Counted from the stretch's first letter, positions 36,191 to 44,903 are shown. The stretch is 64,000 bases of DNA from Methanoculleus oceani (GCF_023702065.1 NZ_QFDM01000002.1:434001-498000); one strand, 5' to 3'. The notes: generated from the sequence alone by a model not told the origin. Made by a program: numbers and translations.

Positions 36191-37045
36191 TCAGCTCTGT
36201 TCTTTCTCGCGGCGTGCTTCGGCGATCCGGATCCGTGCGATCTCCCGGTATTCCGGGTCGATCTCAAACCCGATGTAGTCCGCGCCGAGGGCGATCGCCG
36301 CAAGCGCCGTGCTCCCGATGCCCATGAAAGGGTCGAGAACCAGCGTCCCGGGCCGGCAGCCGTGGAGCCGGATGCACATCTCCGGGAGTTTCTCCGGGAA
36401 ACTGGTCGGATGGGGCCGGGAGGAGCGGATGGTCCGGTAGGGGATGAACCAGGTGTTCCCCCGGTCGCGGAGGTCGCGCTCCGCCGCCTTCCACCGGCCG
36501 ATGTTGCTCTTGTCCTGGTAGGGCACGCCGACGCCGAGTTTGTCGAGGGCCACGTCGCCCTTCTTCGTGAAGTGGAAGATGTGCTCGTGGCACTGGCTCA
36601 GGTAGCGGGCGCTGTTCACCGGCTGGTAGTGGCCGACGGCGATATCGCCGGCGATCTTCTCGTAATCTCCAACGTCCTCCTTTTCGATTGCGATCGACTT
36701 GACCCAGTGGATGACGTTCTGCAGCTCGAAGTGAGGGCGGAACCGCTGGACGACGTCGAAGGGTATCCAGGGGTCCCGGGGTTTGCCGCCGATGTTGAGG
36801 AAGAACGAACCGTCGTCGGCGAGGACCCGCGCCGCTCCGGCGGCGACCTCCCCGATCCAGTCGAGGTAGTCTTCCCGGGGCTTTTTGTCGTCGTAGGAGT
36901 TGTAATCCTTCCCGATGTTGTAGGGCGGCGACGTGACGATAACGTCGACAATGCCCGCCGGGAGGCGCTGCATGCCTGCTATGCAGTCCATGGTATGGAT
37001 GGTGTTGACGGCAAGACCGTCCGCCGCTCTCTCCTCTTCTGCCAC
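36191..37045 (-). CDS. Orphan DNA methyltransferase (N4-cytosine or N6-adenine, beta class)
   Basis: 284 residues. Motif order is beta class: catalytic motif [18 protein letters not shown] near residue 38, target-recognition region in the middle, and AdoMet motif [14 protein letters not shown] near residue 245. SPPY favours N4-methylcytosine. No restriction endonuclease gene is next to it, so it may be a solitary methylase used for regulation or self-protection. [13 protein letters not shown] is the typical segment before motif I. Confidence 0.9.
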   Translation of the reverse strand: MAEEERAADGLAVNTIHTMDCIAGMQRLPAGIVDVIVTSPPYNIGKDYNSYDDKKPREDYLDWIGEVAAGAARVLADDGSFFLNIGGKPRDPWIPFDVVQRFRPHFELQNVIHWVKSIAIEKEDVGDYEKIAGDIAVGHYQPVNSARYLSQCHEHIFHFTKKGDVALDKLGVGVPYQDKSNIGRWKAAERDLRDRGNTWFIPYRTIRSSRPHPTSFPEKLPEMCIRLHGCRPGTLVLDPFMGIGSTALAAIALGADYIGFEIDPEYREIARIRIAEARREKEQS

Positions 37046-37119
37046 TTCCGATCATCTACAGGTTCGCGGTCCCGGGCAAAAAGGTGAACGAACCGGGAGG
37101 TCGGAGAGGGTGCGGGGTA

Positions 37120-37467
37120 TCAGGGCGTGTTGTCGCTGCCCAGCAACCTCTGCCGCGTTCGTTCGAGCGAATCGATGAAGTCTTCGACCTCGTAGGGGTT
37201 GAGCCCCCCGCCCCCGGAACTTTCACGCTCGAGGTGCACGACCTGGAGGAGCGCGTCTTTGAGGACTTCGAGGCGGCTCTCCGGGGGGAGGACGATCTCG
37301 AACCGGTGGAAGATGCGGTCGGAGATACAGACGAAGTCGCCGTGAATGGAGGCGAACGTCAGGATCTCGTCTGCAGATGGGACGTCTCCCTGGTTCACCT
37401 CGACTTCCAGGACCGCCGGTGTATCGGCGCTCTCTTCTGCAAAACAGCGGGCGACCCTGATCTTCGT
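37120..37467 (-). CDS. Small conserved-looking protein lacking a normal start codon
   Basis: A GTG at 37398 would give 92 residues, but the frame stays open upstream with coding-like sequence (KIRVARCFAEESADTPAVLE). There is no ATG, GTG or TTG in that extension. An ACG at 37465-37467 followed by AAG ATC sits 7 bases after GGAGG, exactly where an ATG would be expected. Either ACG is used, the original ATG has mutated, or the base is a sequencing error. The 115-residue product (LPPESRLEVLKDALLQVVHL in its middle, a GGGG linker near residue 82) has no motif I know. Confidence 0.6.
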   Translation of the reverse strand, partial: TKIRVARCFAEESADTPAVLEVEVNQGDVPSADEILTFASIHGDFVCISDRIFHRFEIVLPPESRLEVLKDALLQVVHLERESSGGGGLNPYEVEDFIDSLERTRQRLLGSDNTP

Positions 37468-37648
37468 GGTGACTCCTCCGTTTGAGTGGTGTTCCGGCCG
37501 GGCTATTCTCCCGGGAGGATAATATAGTTGTTATGCCGTGTGCCGGGATATGAGAGTTGATAGAGCGGGTAAACTGCTCGCAACTTGAAAAACAGGCGCA
37601 TACAACTTATTTCAGCAGATTTATCCATCCCGGCAAAGATGTTTCTTC

Positions 37649-38851
37649 GTGAAACTACTCTACCTCCTTATTGCACTGGCGCTCGTGGTTCCCGCGACGG
37701 CGGTCGTCCTCTCTTCGGAGAATGCGGGGGCTGCCGACACCGGACCCGCGCAGGTTGCTGTGTTTGGCAACGGCACGCGTTATGAAGCAGGATCGTATCA
37801 CGTCGTGGTCCTCTCCGGCACCTATCGGGAGATGGGGCGGCAGTACGGCGCCCTGATGAAGGAAGAACTCCAGGCCGAGTACGCGATGCTCCGCTCCCAC
37901 TTCACGGCATCGGGGTATACCGAGGAAGAAGTCGGCGAGTTCGCCCGGACGGCAACGGCGCTTCAGTCGAAGCGGATGAAGGAGATCCGGGCAGGCATCG
38001 CGGAGACGTCCGGTCTTTCCACAGAAGAGGTCGATGTCCTCTATGAGGGACCGATCGTCTACCTGGTGACCTACGGCGCGAAGGCAGGGTGCTCTTTTGT
38101 GGCGGTATGGGGCAACTACACTCCGGACGGCTCGGTGGTCCTCTCCCGCAACTACGACCTGCCTGACGTCTTCTCGGTCTTCTACCCCTACTACACCCTC
38201 GCGGTCTACAACCCGACCGACGGGAGCAACGGTGTCGCGACCTTCGGCCCGGCAGGAGCACGCCCCGAGACCCTGATGAACAGCGCGGGGCTCTTCATCG
38301 CCGACGATAACGCGGCGGACTCCGGCAGCACCCTCGAGATCGCCGGCAGGCCTGACCTGGTCGGGGAGTTCTTCCGGCTGATGCTCGACTACTCCGACAT
38401 GGAAGGGCTCGATGCCGGGATCATGACCACTCGCACGAACTGCGCATGGATCGTGAACGCGGCCGGACCTGATCGGGCCTACTCCTACGAGGAGACCGTC
38501 TACGATATCAAGCGCCGCGAGGGCCCGGGCGTGATCGCCGCTGCGAACCACTTCGTGGACCCGGCGTGGCGGCTTGCGGCGCCCCCGGCGGAGCACTCGA
38601 CCACGCGATATGACAACCTGCTCCGCCTCGCCGAAGAGAACCGGGGATCGATCGACGGGGAGCAGATGGTTGCAATCCGCGATGTGCTGCTGCAGGACGG
38701 GGGCGCGACCTTCCGGCACAGCACGCTCGAAGGTATGGCATACTCCTCGGATCACCAGGTGGTCTTTGTCCCGGAGACCCGTACGCTCTGGATGAAGGTC
38801 GTGGACCGCGACTGGCAGAAGGTGGAACTCGGGCAGTTGTTCTCGGTGTGA
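37649..38851 (+). CDS. Secreted C45-type Ntn hydrolase / acyltransferase
   Basis: 400 residues, GTG start. A signal peptide or anchor covers residues 1-28 (LLYLLIALALVVPATAVVL). KAGCSFVAVWG places the candidate N-terminal nucleophile at Cys 148, followed by GSVVLSRNYDLP, as in the acyl-CoA:6-aminopenicillanate acyltransferase/peptidase C45 fold. These proteins cleave themselves before the Cys and hydrolyse amide bonds. Acting outside the cell it may trim a peptide or acyl amide; the real substrate is unknown. Confidence 0.82.
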   Translation: MKLLYLLIALALVVPATAVVLSSENAGAADTGPAQVAVFGNGTRYEAGSYHVVVLSGTYREMGRQYGALMKEELQAEYAMLRSHFTASGYTEEEVGEFARTATALQSKRMKEIRAGIAETSGLSTEEVDVLYEGPIVYLVTYGAKAGCSFVAVWGNYTPDGSVVLSRNYDLPDVFSVFYPYYTLAVYNPTDGSNGVATFGPAGARPETLMNSAGLFIADDNAADSGSTLEIAGRPDLVGEFFRLMLDYSDMEGLDAGIMTTRTNCAWIVNAAGPDRAYSYEETVYDIKRREGPGVIAAANHFVDPAWRLAAPPAEHSTTRYDNLLRLAEENRGSIDGEQMVAIRDVLLQDGGATFRHSTLEGMAYSSDHQVVFVPETRTLWMKVVDRDWQKVELGQLFSV

Positions 38852-38874
38852 GGAGAGACCGGGACAGAGGAAGC

Positions 38875-38897
38875 GGGCTCCCGCTACGGTGGAGCCC
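38875..38897. terminator. Hairpin between convergent genes
   Basis: GGGCTCC (38875-38881) pairs with GGAGCCC (38891-38897), 24 bases after the C45 hydrolase stop and 80 bases from the purQ stop, a suitable place for a terminator serving either strand. Confidence 0.45.
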
Positions 38898-38978
38898 ACG
38901 ATCGTTTAGAGGCTGCCGGTTCCCGGCACGCCTCCCCCTCTCGAAACGGGTGATCTCTTCTATAATGCTTCGATCGGG

Positions 38979-39791
38979 TTACTCCCCGAAGTACGCGACG
39001 ATGTTGCGGAAGAACTGCATGTTCATCGACTCGGTGGGCAGCGGTCTTCCCTCGCGCCTCAAACGCTCTTTTCGGGTCGGCCAGTCGTAGAGGTTCACGA
39101 ACTCCAGGGCCCGCTCGGGGTGCGGCATCAGCCCGAGAACCTTTCCGTCCGCCGACGTTATCCCGGCGATGTCCGCGAGCGATCCGTTCGGGTTGTACGG
39201 GTACTCCCCTCCCGCGGGGGAGAGGTCGTCGCGGCAGTACCGGAACGCGACCATCCCCTCCCGCTCGATCCGCTTTAAGGTCTCCTCCGAACAGGAGAAG
39301 TTCCCTTCGCCATGGGAGACAGGGCAGTAGAGGTGGGCGATGCCCTTCGTCCAGAGGTTCTCCGCCGCAGGCTTCAGCGTGACGAACCGGCACTCGAGCA
39401 CGCCCTTAATGTTGGGCATCAGGGCGATGTCACGGGGATAGTCCCGGTCGAACGCAGGGATCAGGCCGAGGTTTGCGAGGATCTGGAACCCGTTGCAGAT
39501 CCCGAGGACGAGGTTGTCTCCCGCGAGGAAGTCTTTTACGTCGCTCCAGAGGTTGTTCCGGACGCGGTTTGCGTAGGCGTTGCCGGCGCCGGTATCGTCG
39601 CCGTAGGAGAATCCGCCGGGGAAGACCATCAGCCGGTAGTCGGAGAGGGTTTTCTCCCCTGCGATGAGGTCGTTGATGTGGACGATATCGGATGCCATGC
39701 CGGCCCGCATCAGGGCTTCCTGCGTCTCCATCTCGGAGTTGATCCCGTAGCCGCTCATGATGAGGGCTCTGGCATTGTTTGCGCGAGCCAT
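38979..39791 (-). CDS. purQ: FGAM synthase glutaminase subunit PurQ
   Basis: 270 residues. A class I glutamine amidotransferase: FPGGFSYGDD near residue 58, LGICNGFQILANLG with nucleophile Cys 99, and LMPHPERALE near the end with the His and Glu of the triad. It releases ammonia from glutamine for PurL in the fourth step of purine synthesis. It begins two bases after purL ends. Confidence 0.95.
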   Translation of the reverse strand: MARANNARALIMSGYGINSEMETQEALMRAGMASDIVHINDLIAGEKTLSDYRLMVFPGGFSYGDDTGAGNAYANRVRNNLWSDVKDFLAGDNLVLGICNGFQILANLGLIPAFDRDYPRDIALMPNIKGVLECRFVTLKPAAENLWTKGIAHLYCPVSHGEGNFSCSEETLKRIEREGMVAFRYCRDDLSPAGGEYPYNPNGSLADIAGITSADGKVLGLMPHPERALEFVNLYDWPTRKERLRREGRPLPTESMNMQFFRNIVAYFGE

Positions 39792-39793
39792 TC

Positions 39794-42736
39794 TCAGTAC
39801 CCCCCGAAAGGCGCTTTGTATGCAGCTTCCATCGCCGTGACCTGCTGTTCGATGAGGGTTCTTCCTCCCGATACCCGGAACGCCGTGCCGCCGACGCGGC
39901 CGAGGAGGTGCGCGTCGCGGCCGAAGATCTCCTCGAACGCCTCGCGGTCGGCGGGAGCGACCGTGACGACGAACCGCCCGAGCGACTCCGAGAAGAGGTA
40001 ACAGTCCGGGCGCATCCCGCCGGGTATGGCGATGTCCATGCCGACGCCCCCGGCGATCGCGACCTTTGCAAGGGCGACGAGGAGTCCCCCGTGGGTGACC
40101 GGGAAGGCGGAGGCGACGAGTTTTTTCTCGCTTGCATCGGCCATCCTGCCGTAGCGCACCTTTGCGGTCTCGATATCAAGGGCCGGGACCGTGCCGCCCG
40201 GGATGCCGAGGTGTGCCAGGTACTCCGACCCGCCGAGCTCCTCCCCGGTCTCCCCCACGACGTAGACGAGGTCGCCGTCGAACTTCGCGTCCATCGATAC
40301 CGCGGTCGCGACATCGGGGTGGACGCCTATCGAGGAGATGAGGAGCGTCGGGGGTACGGATACTTTCACGGGGTTCGAATCGGCGTCGAACCCGGAGAAG
40401 TCGTTGAACATGCTGTCTTTGCCCGAGATATACGGTGTCCCGAACGCAACCGCACCGTCACGGCACCCGAACGCAGCGCGCTTGAGCTGCCAGAGCCTCT
40501 CCGGTTCGTCGGAGGAGCACCAGCAGAAGTTGTCGAGGAGCGCGATGGTATCCAGCGGAACGCCTGTCGCAACCAGACCCCGGATCGCCGTGTCGATCGC
40601 GGCAACCGCCATGCGGTAGGGATCGAGCTCCGAGTAGGACGGGAAGAGGCCCTGCGAGAGCCCCACGCCCTTCATCGACCCGGGGACGACCTTCGTCAGC
40701 GTGGCCGGGGCCTGGACCCGCCCGCTCCCCTGCACGGGCCCGAGGACGTGCCCTCCCTGGACGGTATGGTCGTACTGTGTCGAGATGAACTCTTTCGAGC
40801 AGATATTCTTCCGCTTAAGCATGGCAAGGAGGAGGTCGTCGAGCCGGTCGGGGCACTTGATGTCCGGCTCGGGGTAGGCCGTCTCCACGGGCTCTGTCCG
40901 GAGGTGCTTCTTCGGCAGGCCGTCGTGGAGGAAGTCGAGGTCGACGTCCATGACGTTCTCTCCGCCGTACTCCACGACGCACCTGCCGGTATCCGTGAAC
41001 GTCCCGATGACGGTGGCCTCGACCTCCCTCCTCTTCATCAGGTCCATGAACGCCTCGATCTTCTCCTCCGGGACGGCAAGCGTCATCCGTTCCTGCGACT
41101 CGGAGATCCAGATCTCCCACGGCGCCATGCCGGGATACTTCAGCGGCACGCGGTCGAGGAGGACGTGGCACCCGCCCGACTCCTTCGCCATCTCCGCGAC
41201 GGAGCAGGAGAGTCCTCCCGCCCCGTTGTCGGTGATGCTCCGGTAGAGGTCGAGGTCGCGGGCCTCCTTGACGATGACGTCGGAGAACTTCTTCTGCGTG
41301 ATCGGGTCGCCGATCTGGACCGCCGTCACCGGGCTTGCCGGGTCGAGGGCCTCCGAGGAGAAGGTGGCCCCGTGGATGCCGTCCTTGCCGACCCGTCCTC
41401 CCACCATGACGACGAGGTCGCCGGGCAGGGCCTGCTTCTCGTGGAGGTTCTTCCCGTCACGGGCGCGCGGCATCACGCCGACCGTGCCTGCAAAGACGAG
41501 GGGTTTTCCCACGTAGCGGTCGTGGAAGTAGCACCACCCCTGCGGCGTCGGGATGCCCGAGCAGTTGCCGCCCACGCCCACGCCGCTGATGACGCCCTCG
41601 AAGATCCTCCGGGGAGGAAGGATGGGGTTTTCCCGGTTCTTCCCGCGGAAGAGGGCCGGATCGGTCCCGGGGTCGCCGACGCAGTAGCCGTAGACGTTGA
41701 TGCAGGGCTTGGCCCCGAGGCCGAACCCGATCGTGTCGCGGTTCACCCCGACGATGCCGGTGAGGGCGCCGCCGAAGGGGTCGAGTGCCGAGGGGGAGTT
41801 GTGCGTCTCGACCTTGCAGGTCACGAGGTGCTCGTCGTCGAAGACGATTGCGCCGGAGTTGTCGGTGAAGACCGAGACGCATATGTCGTTATCTCCTTTC
41901 TCCTTCCGGATCGTGTTGGTGGCCGCCTGGATGCACGTCTTGTAGAGCCCTCGCGGGACGTCGTCGTCCATGGCCGACGCAAAGATCGTGTGCTTGCAGT
42001 GCTCGCTCCAGGTCTGGGCGAGCGACTCGATCTCGACGTCCGTCGGCTTCCGCCCGAGCCCCCGGAAGTAGTCCCTGATCGCGTGGAGCTGGGCGAGGTC
42101 GAGGGCGAGCGGCCCCCTCCGCTCCTCTGTCTCGGGGTCGATGATCCCCTCTTTTCCGAGGCGCGCGAGTTCCGCGTCGGGCAGGTCGAGGTCCACGGTC
42201 CCGGCAGCCTGCAGTTCATGGAGGTGAACGAAGGGCGCGATCGGGACCATTCCCCTCTCGCCGTACTCCTCCCGGCTCTTGACGTGCACGCGGTTGACGA
42301 GCGGGTTTGCGAGGGCGGCGGTGAGTTTCTGCAGGGATTCGGGAGTCAGGTCTCCGCTCGCGAGGTAGAGCTGCGACGAGAAGACCGCCTCCCCCTCGCC
42401 GAACCGGAACCCGAAGTAGTCCTCGATGGTCTGCTTCGCGGTCGTCCCGGCGTTGTCGGTGACCCCGGGCAGGAACCCTACCTCGATCGCATGATCGAAG
42501 TCGGCCTCGGTCGGCCGGTCTACGGAGTACTGCTGGACGACGGGGTTGCTGAGCTGCGCACCGATCTGCGAGAGTTCCTCGGGGGAGAAGTCTCTTCTGG
42601 AGGTCGCTATGGTATAGACGTCGACGAGATGCAGCTCGCGCAGGGGGAAGCCCAGCGAGCGGAACCTCTCGGTACGCGTCGGCAGCCGTGGATCGCGGGA
42701 GTATTGTACCTCTATCCGGTGGACGTACGAGGCCAT
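39794..42736 (-). CDS. purL: FGAM synthase PurL with N-terminal PurS-like region
   Basis: 980 residues, longer than ordinary small PurL (about 720-750). Residues ~1-160 look like PurS-type sequence (YVHRIEVQYSRDPRLPTRTE; EELSQIGAQLSNPVVQQY; a second such unit ends SLQKLTAALANPLVNRVHV). The synthetase starts around residue 200 with TWSEHCKHTIF, followed by CKVETHNSPSALDPFGG, GVGGNCSGIPT and ISGKDSMFNDF. The enzyme forms formylglycinamidine ribonucleotide with PurQ. The fusion explains why no separate purS gene is present. Confidence 0.94.
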   Translation of the reverse strand: MASYVHRIEVQYSRDPRLPTRTERFRSLGFPLRELHLVDVYTIATSRRDFSPEELSQIGAQLSNPVVQQYSVDRPTEADFDHAIEVGFLPGVTDNAGTTAKQTIEDYFGFRFGEGEAVFSSQLYLASGDLTPESLQKLTAALANPLVNRVHVKSREEYGERGMVPIAPFVHLHELQAAGTVDLDLPDAELARLGKEGIIDPETEERRGPLALDLAQLHAIRDYFRGLGRKPTDVEIESLAQTWSEHCKHTIFASAMDDDVPRGLYKTCIQAATNTIRKEKGDNDICVSVFTDNSGAIVFDDEHLVTCKVETHNSPSALDPFGGALTGIVGVNRDTIGFGLGAKPCINVYGYCVGDPGTDPALFRGKNRENPILPPRRIFEGVISGVGVGGNCSGIPTPQGWCYFHDRYVGKPLVFAGTVGVMPRARDGKNLHEKQALPGDLVVMVGGRVGKDGIHGATFSSEALDPASPVTAVQIGDPITQKKFSDVIVKEARDLDLYRSITDNGAGGLSCSVAEMAKESGGCHVLLDRVPLKYPGMAPWEIWISESQERMTLAVPEEKIEAFMDLMKRREVEATVIGTFTDTGRCVVEYGGENVMDVDLDFLHDGLPKKHLRTEPVETAYPEPDIKCPDRLDDLLLAMLKRKNICSKEFISTQYDHTVQGGHVLGPVQGSGRVQAPATLTKVVPGSMKGVGLSQGLFPSYSELDPYRMAVAAIDTAIRGLVATGVPLDTIALLDNFCWCSSDEPERLWQLKRAAFGCRDGAVAFGTPYISGKDSMFNDFSGFDADSNPVKVSVPPTLLISSIGVHPDVATAVSMDAKFDGDLVYVVGETGEELGGSEYLAHLGIPGGTVPALDIETAKVRYGRMADASEKKLVASAFPVTHGGLLVALAKVAIAGGVGMDIAIPGGMRPDCYLFSESLGRFVVTVAPADREAFEEIFGRDAHLLGRVGGTAFRVSGGRTLIEQQVTAMEAAYKAPFGGY

Positions 42737-42897
42737 GTATATATATGGGTTGGATCTGGTGAAAAGGGCTACGATGGGGTGGGGGGTTGGGTTTGAGATG
42801 ACGTAACCAGACCCTCTCTTTTCAGCACGCCTGTGTCATCTGGGCGAGCCGAACCGTTTTTGTCCGTATTTCAAAAATTAAGTCCATAAATGGGCAT

Positions 42898-43452
42898 CTA
42901 TAAACTTTTTCTCGCCTTGATGATATGTAAAATATCAAAATAAAAAGGAATGGTATCCTTTGGCGGATCTTCTGGATTGACTAAAGCCCTTCGAAAATCT
43001 GATTTTTCATAGAATTCTACAGAGGTTGGCTTAGAGTCAACAGTTAGAATTCTACATCCGACATTTTCAGTGATGCCGCCCACTATAGAAAAGATTTCTA
43101 TGAGCATATTGGTTCCGATACCGCGATGTCGGTAATTGTCGTGAACTGCCAGCCTTGCAATTTTTATTGCCGGGTAAAATCGATATTTATAACCCTTTAT
43201 TCGATCTCCTCGTATCATTTCCTCTTTTTCGATGCAATCGGTTACGAGCGTAAAATATCCCACAAGAGTTTCCCCCCAAAAAACTACCCGGGTGACGGAG
43301 AAAAAACGGTTCTGGCACCGCAATGCATCTTCTTTTAGAAATTCCTCTAAATCAATTTCTTCGGGCTTACTGCAACACGAAAAAGAATTAACGTCAACTC
43401 CTTCATGGAGAGTGACGTACTCCAACTCTTCATCAGGAATTGGTTCTACCAT
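42898..43452 (-). CDS. GNAT acetyltransferase, probable toxin of a TA pair
   Basis: 184 residues, AT-rich. IARLAVHDNYRHRGIGTNMLIEI is the acetyl-CoA binding motif (Q/R-x-x-G-x-G) and SVEFYEKSDFR the end motif. Its ATG overlaps the stop of a 47-residue gene by one base (TAATG). Small antitoxin followed by GNAT enzyme is the layout of toxin-antitoxin systems whose toxin acetylates aminoacyl-tRNA. That the toxin targets tRNA is inferred from family and context. Confidence 0.75.
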   Translation of the reverse strand: MVEPIPDEELEYVTLHEGVDVNSFSCCSKPEEIDLEEFLKEDALRCQNRFFSVTRVVFWGETLVGYFTLVTDCIEKEEMIRGDRIKGYKYRFYPAIKIARLAVHDNYRHRGIGTNMLIEIFSIVGGITENVGCRILTVDSKPTSVEFYEKSDFRRALVNPEDPPKDTIPFYFDILHIIKARKSL

Positions 43453-43595
43453 TAAGATCGCTTTTGAGAACGCACCGCGGCTTCCTTGACTAAAAACTGA
43501 CCGCGTGTGCTCAGAACGTTGTGCTCAAGGAATTTCTCGAACCTACGAGCATCCTCACCCTTTAATTTCAATCCTAACTCGATAGCCTTCGCCAT
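43452..43595 (-). CDS. Small antitoxin-like protein paired with GNAT
   Basis: 47 residues from ATG 43595 (GGGGTGG ribosome site). An in-frame start at 43646 would lie in the operator region and adds a Cys-rich, unlikely N-terminus. The sequence KAIELGLKLKGEDARRFEKF, with QFLVKEAAVRSQKRS at the end, is basic and helical like short antitoxins. It lacks an obvious full ribbon-helix-helix. Translation is coupled to the GNAT gene. Confidence 0.65.
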   Translation of the reverse strand: MAKAIELGLKLKGEDARRFEKFLEHNVLSTRGQFLVKEAAVRSQKRS

Positions 43596-43619
43596 TACAC
43601 CCACCCCGCATATGTGGCG

Positions 43620-43677
43620 TGCGTATGTATTACATGTGCAATACAATGAGATATACGCATCTGAAGGACATATATAT
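43620..43677 (-). promoter_or_regulatory. TATA box and operator-like inverted repeats of the GNAT TA operon
   Basis: On the minus strand GATATATATG (about 43667-43676) is a TATA box. Inverted arms TGCGTAT (43620-43626)/ATACGCA (43653-43659) and GTATT (43627-43631)/AATAC (43640-43644) cover the expected start site. This suits autorepression by the antitoxin or the pair. Confidence 0.5.
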
Positions 43678-43790
43678 CTTTCCGTACCTCTGCCGGGAAT
43701 ATGTCTCTGCAGTGTTCATCCCCCGTCTGCCCATCAAATTATCGAAAATATGCCTCCGATTTTGGAAATGAGTTAGTAAATAGGATTTTA

Positions 43791-43863
43791 AGCCCCAGCC
43801 GAGATTTGAACTCGGGACCTGCTGATTACAAGTCAGCCGCTCTGCCAGCTAAGCCACTGGGGC
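43791..43863 (-). tRNA. tRNA-Thr (anticodon UGU)
   Basis: 73 bases with a fully paired acceptor stem (GCCCCAG/CTGGGGC), anticodon stem GCTGA/TCAGC around loop CTTGTAA, and T arm CCGAG-TTCAAAT-CTCGG. No encoded CCA. TTTTTTATCG about 28 bases upstream is a possible TATA box. Confidence 0.95.
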
Positions 43864-43904
43864 ATCCTCTATACATTAGCCCTCTCGATAAAAAAAGGTG
43901 GCGC

Positions 43905-44009
43905 TTATTCCTGGCAGCCTCCTCCCGTTACCTCCGCAGACAGCAGAGCGGTCCCACAGGATCCACAGAATAACTTCTTCTGATAGTTCCCGCACTCCTG
44001 GCATACCAT
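43905..44009 (-). CDS. 34-residue zinc-ribbon-like peptide
   Basis: From ATG 44009 to TAA 43905-43907 the frame reads MVCQECGNYQKKLFCGSCGT and 14 further residues. Two CxxC pairs (Cys 3/6 and Cys 15/18) eight residues apart are a minimal zinc-ribbon knuckle pair. GTAAATAAG about 25-33 bases upstream may be a TATA box, and a seven-T run follows the stop on the coding strand. It stands between the tRNA-Thr gene and the lipoprotein gene. Function unknown. Confidence 0.55.
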   Translation of the reverse strand: MVCQECGNYQKKLFCGSCGTALLSAEVTGGGCQE

Positions 44010-44061
44010 AAGGCAATCCCGCCAATACCAACTTATTTACTCAAAAAAGATGGTATCGTAT

Positions 44062-44703
44062 CTAACAGGGCACCCGGGTAAATGGAGCAGAAACCTCTCG
44101 CCAGATTAAGGTGTCAGTGGTTTCATCATAGTCGAGATCCATATGCGAAATTTTCGTAGGATCGTGAGGGTTCGCACAAGAAACGTAAATCACGTTTGTG
44201 GTTGGATCTTGAGACCAGTGGATGATCATCGGGTATCCTACAGTAAGCCGCCCGGTTCCTCCCGATTGTAATTCAAGGTGATATGTACCCGTGCTATTAC
44301 CTTTGTATGTGTCCAATTCCCAGCATCCAACAACGGTTTTGGGCGGGATCGTGGTTGGCACGGGTGTGGGGATCGTGGTAGGAACGACAATAGGGGCAAG
44401 GGTTGCGTCAATATACGACGTATTGCCTGCCTGGACCTCAACATCCATGTCCCATGCTGTATGGTCATGGAGTCGAAGTTCAACCTGATAGGAACCATTC
44501 GGCAGATCCGGGATCCTTGAAGGAGTCGTCCCGCGATAGACGCCATCAAGATAAATCTCCGCCCCCTGAGGAGTTGATGAGAGTTCAAGCGATCCTGTTG
44601 CCTGTTGTATGGGCGATTGAGTATTGCTGGTGGTTGTGGTACTACAGCCAGAGGAAAGAATGAGAGCGGTAAGGGCGACCAGCACACATAATTGCTTATG
44701 CAT
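44062..44703 (-). CDS. PEGA-domain lipoprotein
   Basis: About 213 residues. A signal peptide ends in the lipobox LSSGC (Cys near residue 20), followed by a Thr/Ser-rich linker. A PEGA domain covers roughly residues 38-105 (GSLELSSTPQGAEIYLDG, then RGTTPSRI). A TTIPTPVPTT linker leads to a C-terminal domain (VVGCWELDTYKGNSTGTYHL) like those of methanogen surface proteins. It is a membrane-anchored extracellular protein of unknown role. It lies between two tRNA-Thr copies. Confidence 0.8.
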   Translation of the reverse strand: MHKQLCVLVALTALILSSGCSTTTTSNTQSPIQQATGSLELSSTPQGAEIYLDGVYRGTTPSRIPDLPNGSYQVELRLHDHTAWDMDVEVQAGNTSYIDATLAPIVVPTTIPTPVPTTIPPKTVVGCWELDTYKGNSTGTYHLELQSGGTGRLTVGYPMIIHWSQDPTTNVIYVSCANPHDPTKISHMDLDYDETTDTLIWREVSAPFTRVPC

Positions 44704-44830
44704 ATTCAATGAGGATTATTTCCTATTCGATATAGATTTCGAAACTGTGTTTTAATCATTGTTAAAATAAGGCAATAACAGCAATTAGTTATAGAATAAC
44801 TCTTCAATTTAACCGTTGTTCAAAATAAGA

Positions 44831-44903
44831 AGCCCCAGTCGTGATTTGAACACGGGACCTGCTGATTACAAGTCAGCAGCTCTGCCAGTTAAGCCACTGG
44901 TGC
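44831..44903 (-). tRNA. tRNA-Thr (anticodon UGU), second, possibly degenerating copy
   Basis: 73 bases, same orientation and anticodon loop as the copy 1 kb away. The acceptor stem GCACCAG/CTGGGGC has a mismatch at its third pair (A opposite G), and the outermost T-stem pair is C opposite A. The inner T stem has changed in a compensated way (GTG/CAC instead of GAG/CTC). It may still fold, or it may be a decaying duplicate. Confidence 0.8.

Noticed and set aside
39779-42796. A 1005-codon open frame on the + strand opposite purL
   Set aside because: It is an antisense shadow of a GC-rich gene: purL motifs on the minus strand are continuous, while the + frame is a run of Arg/Asp/Val-rich sequence without motifs. 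The same applies to long + frames opposite wecB, wecC, fdhA, fdhB and the glycosyltransferases.
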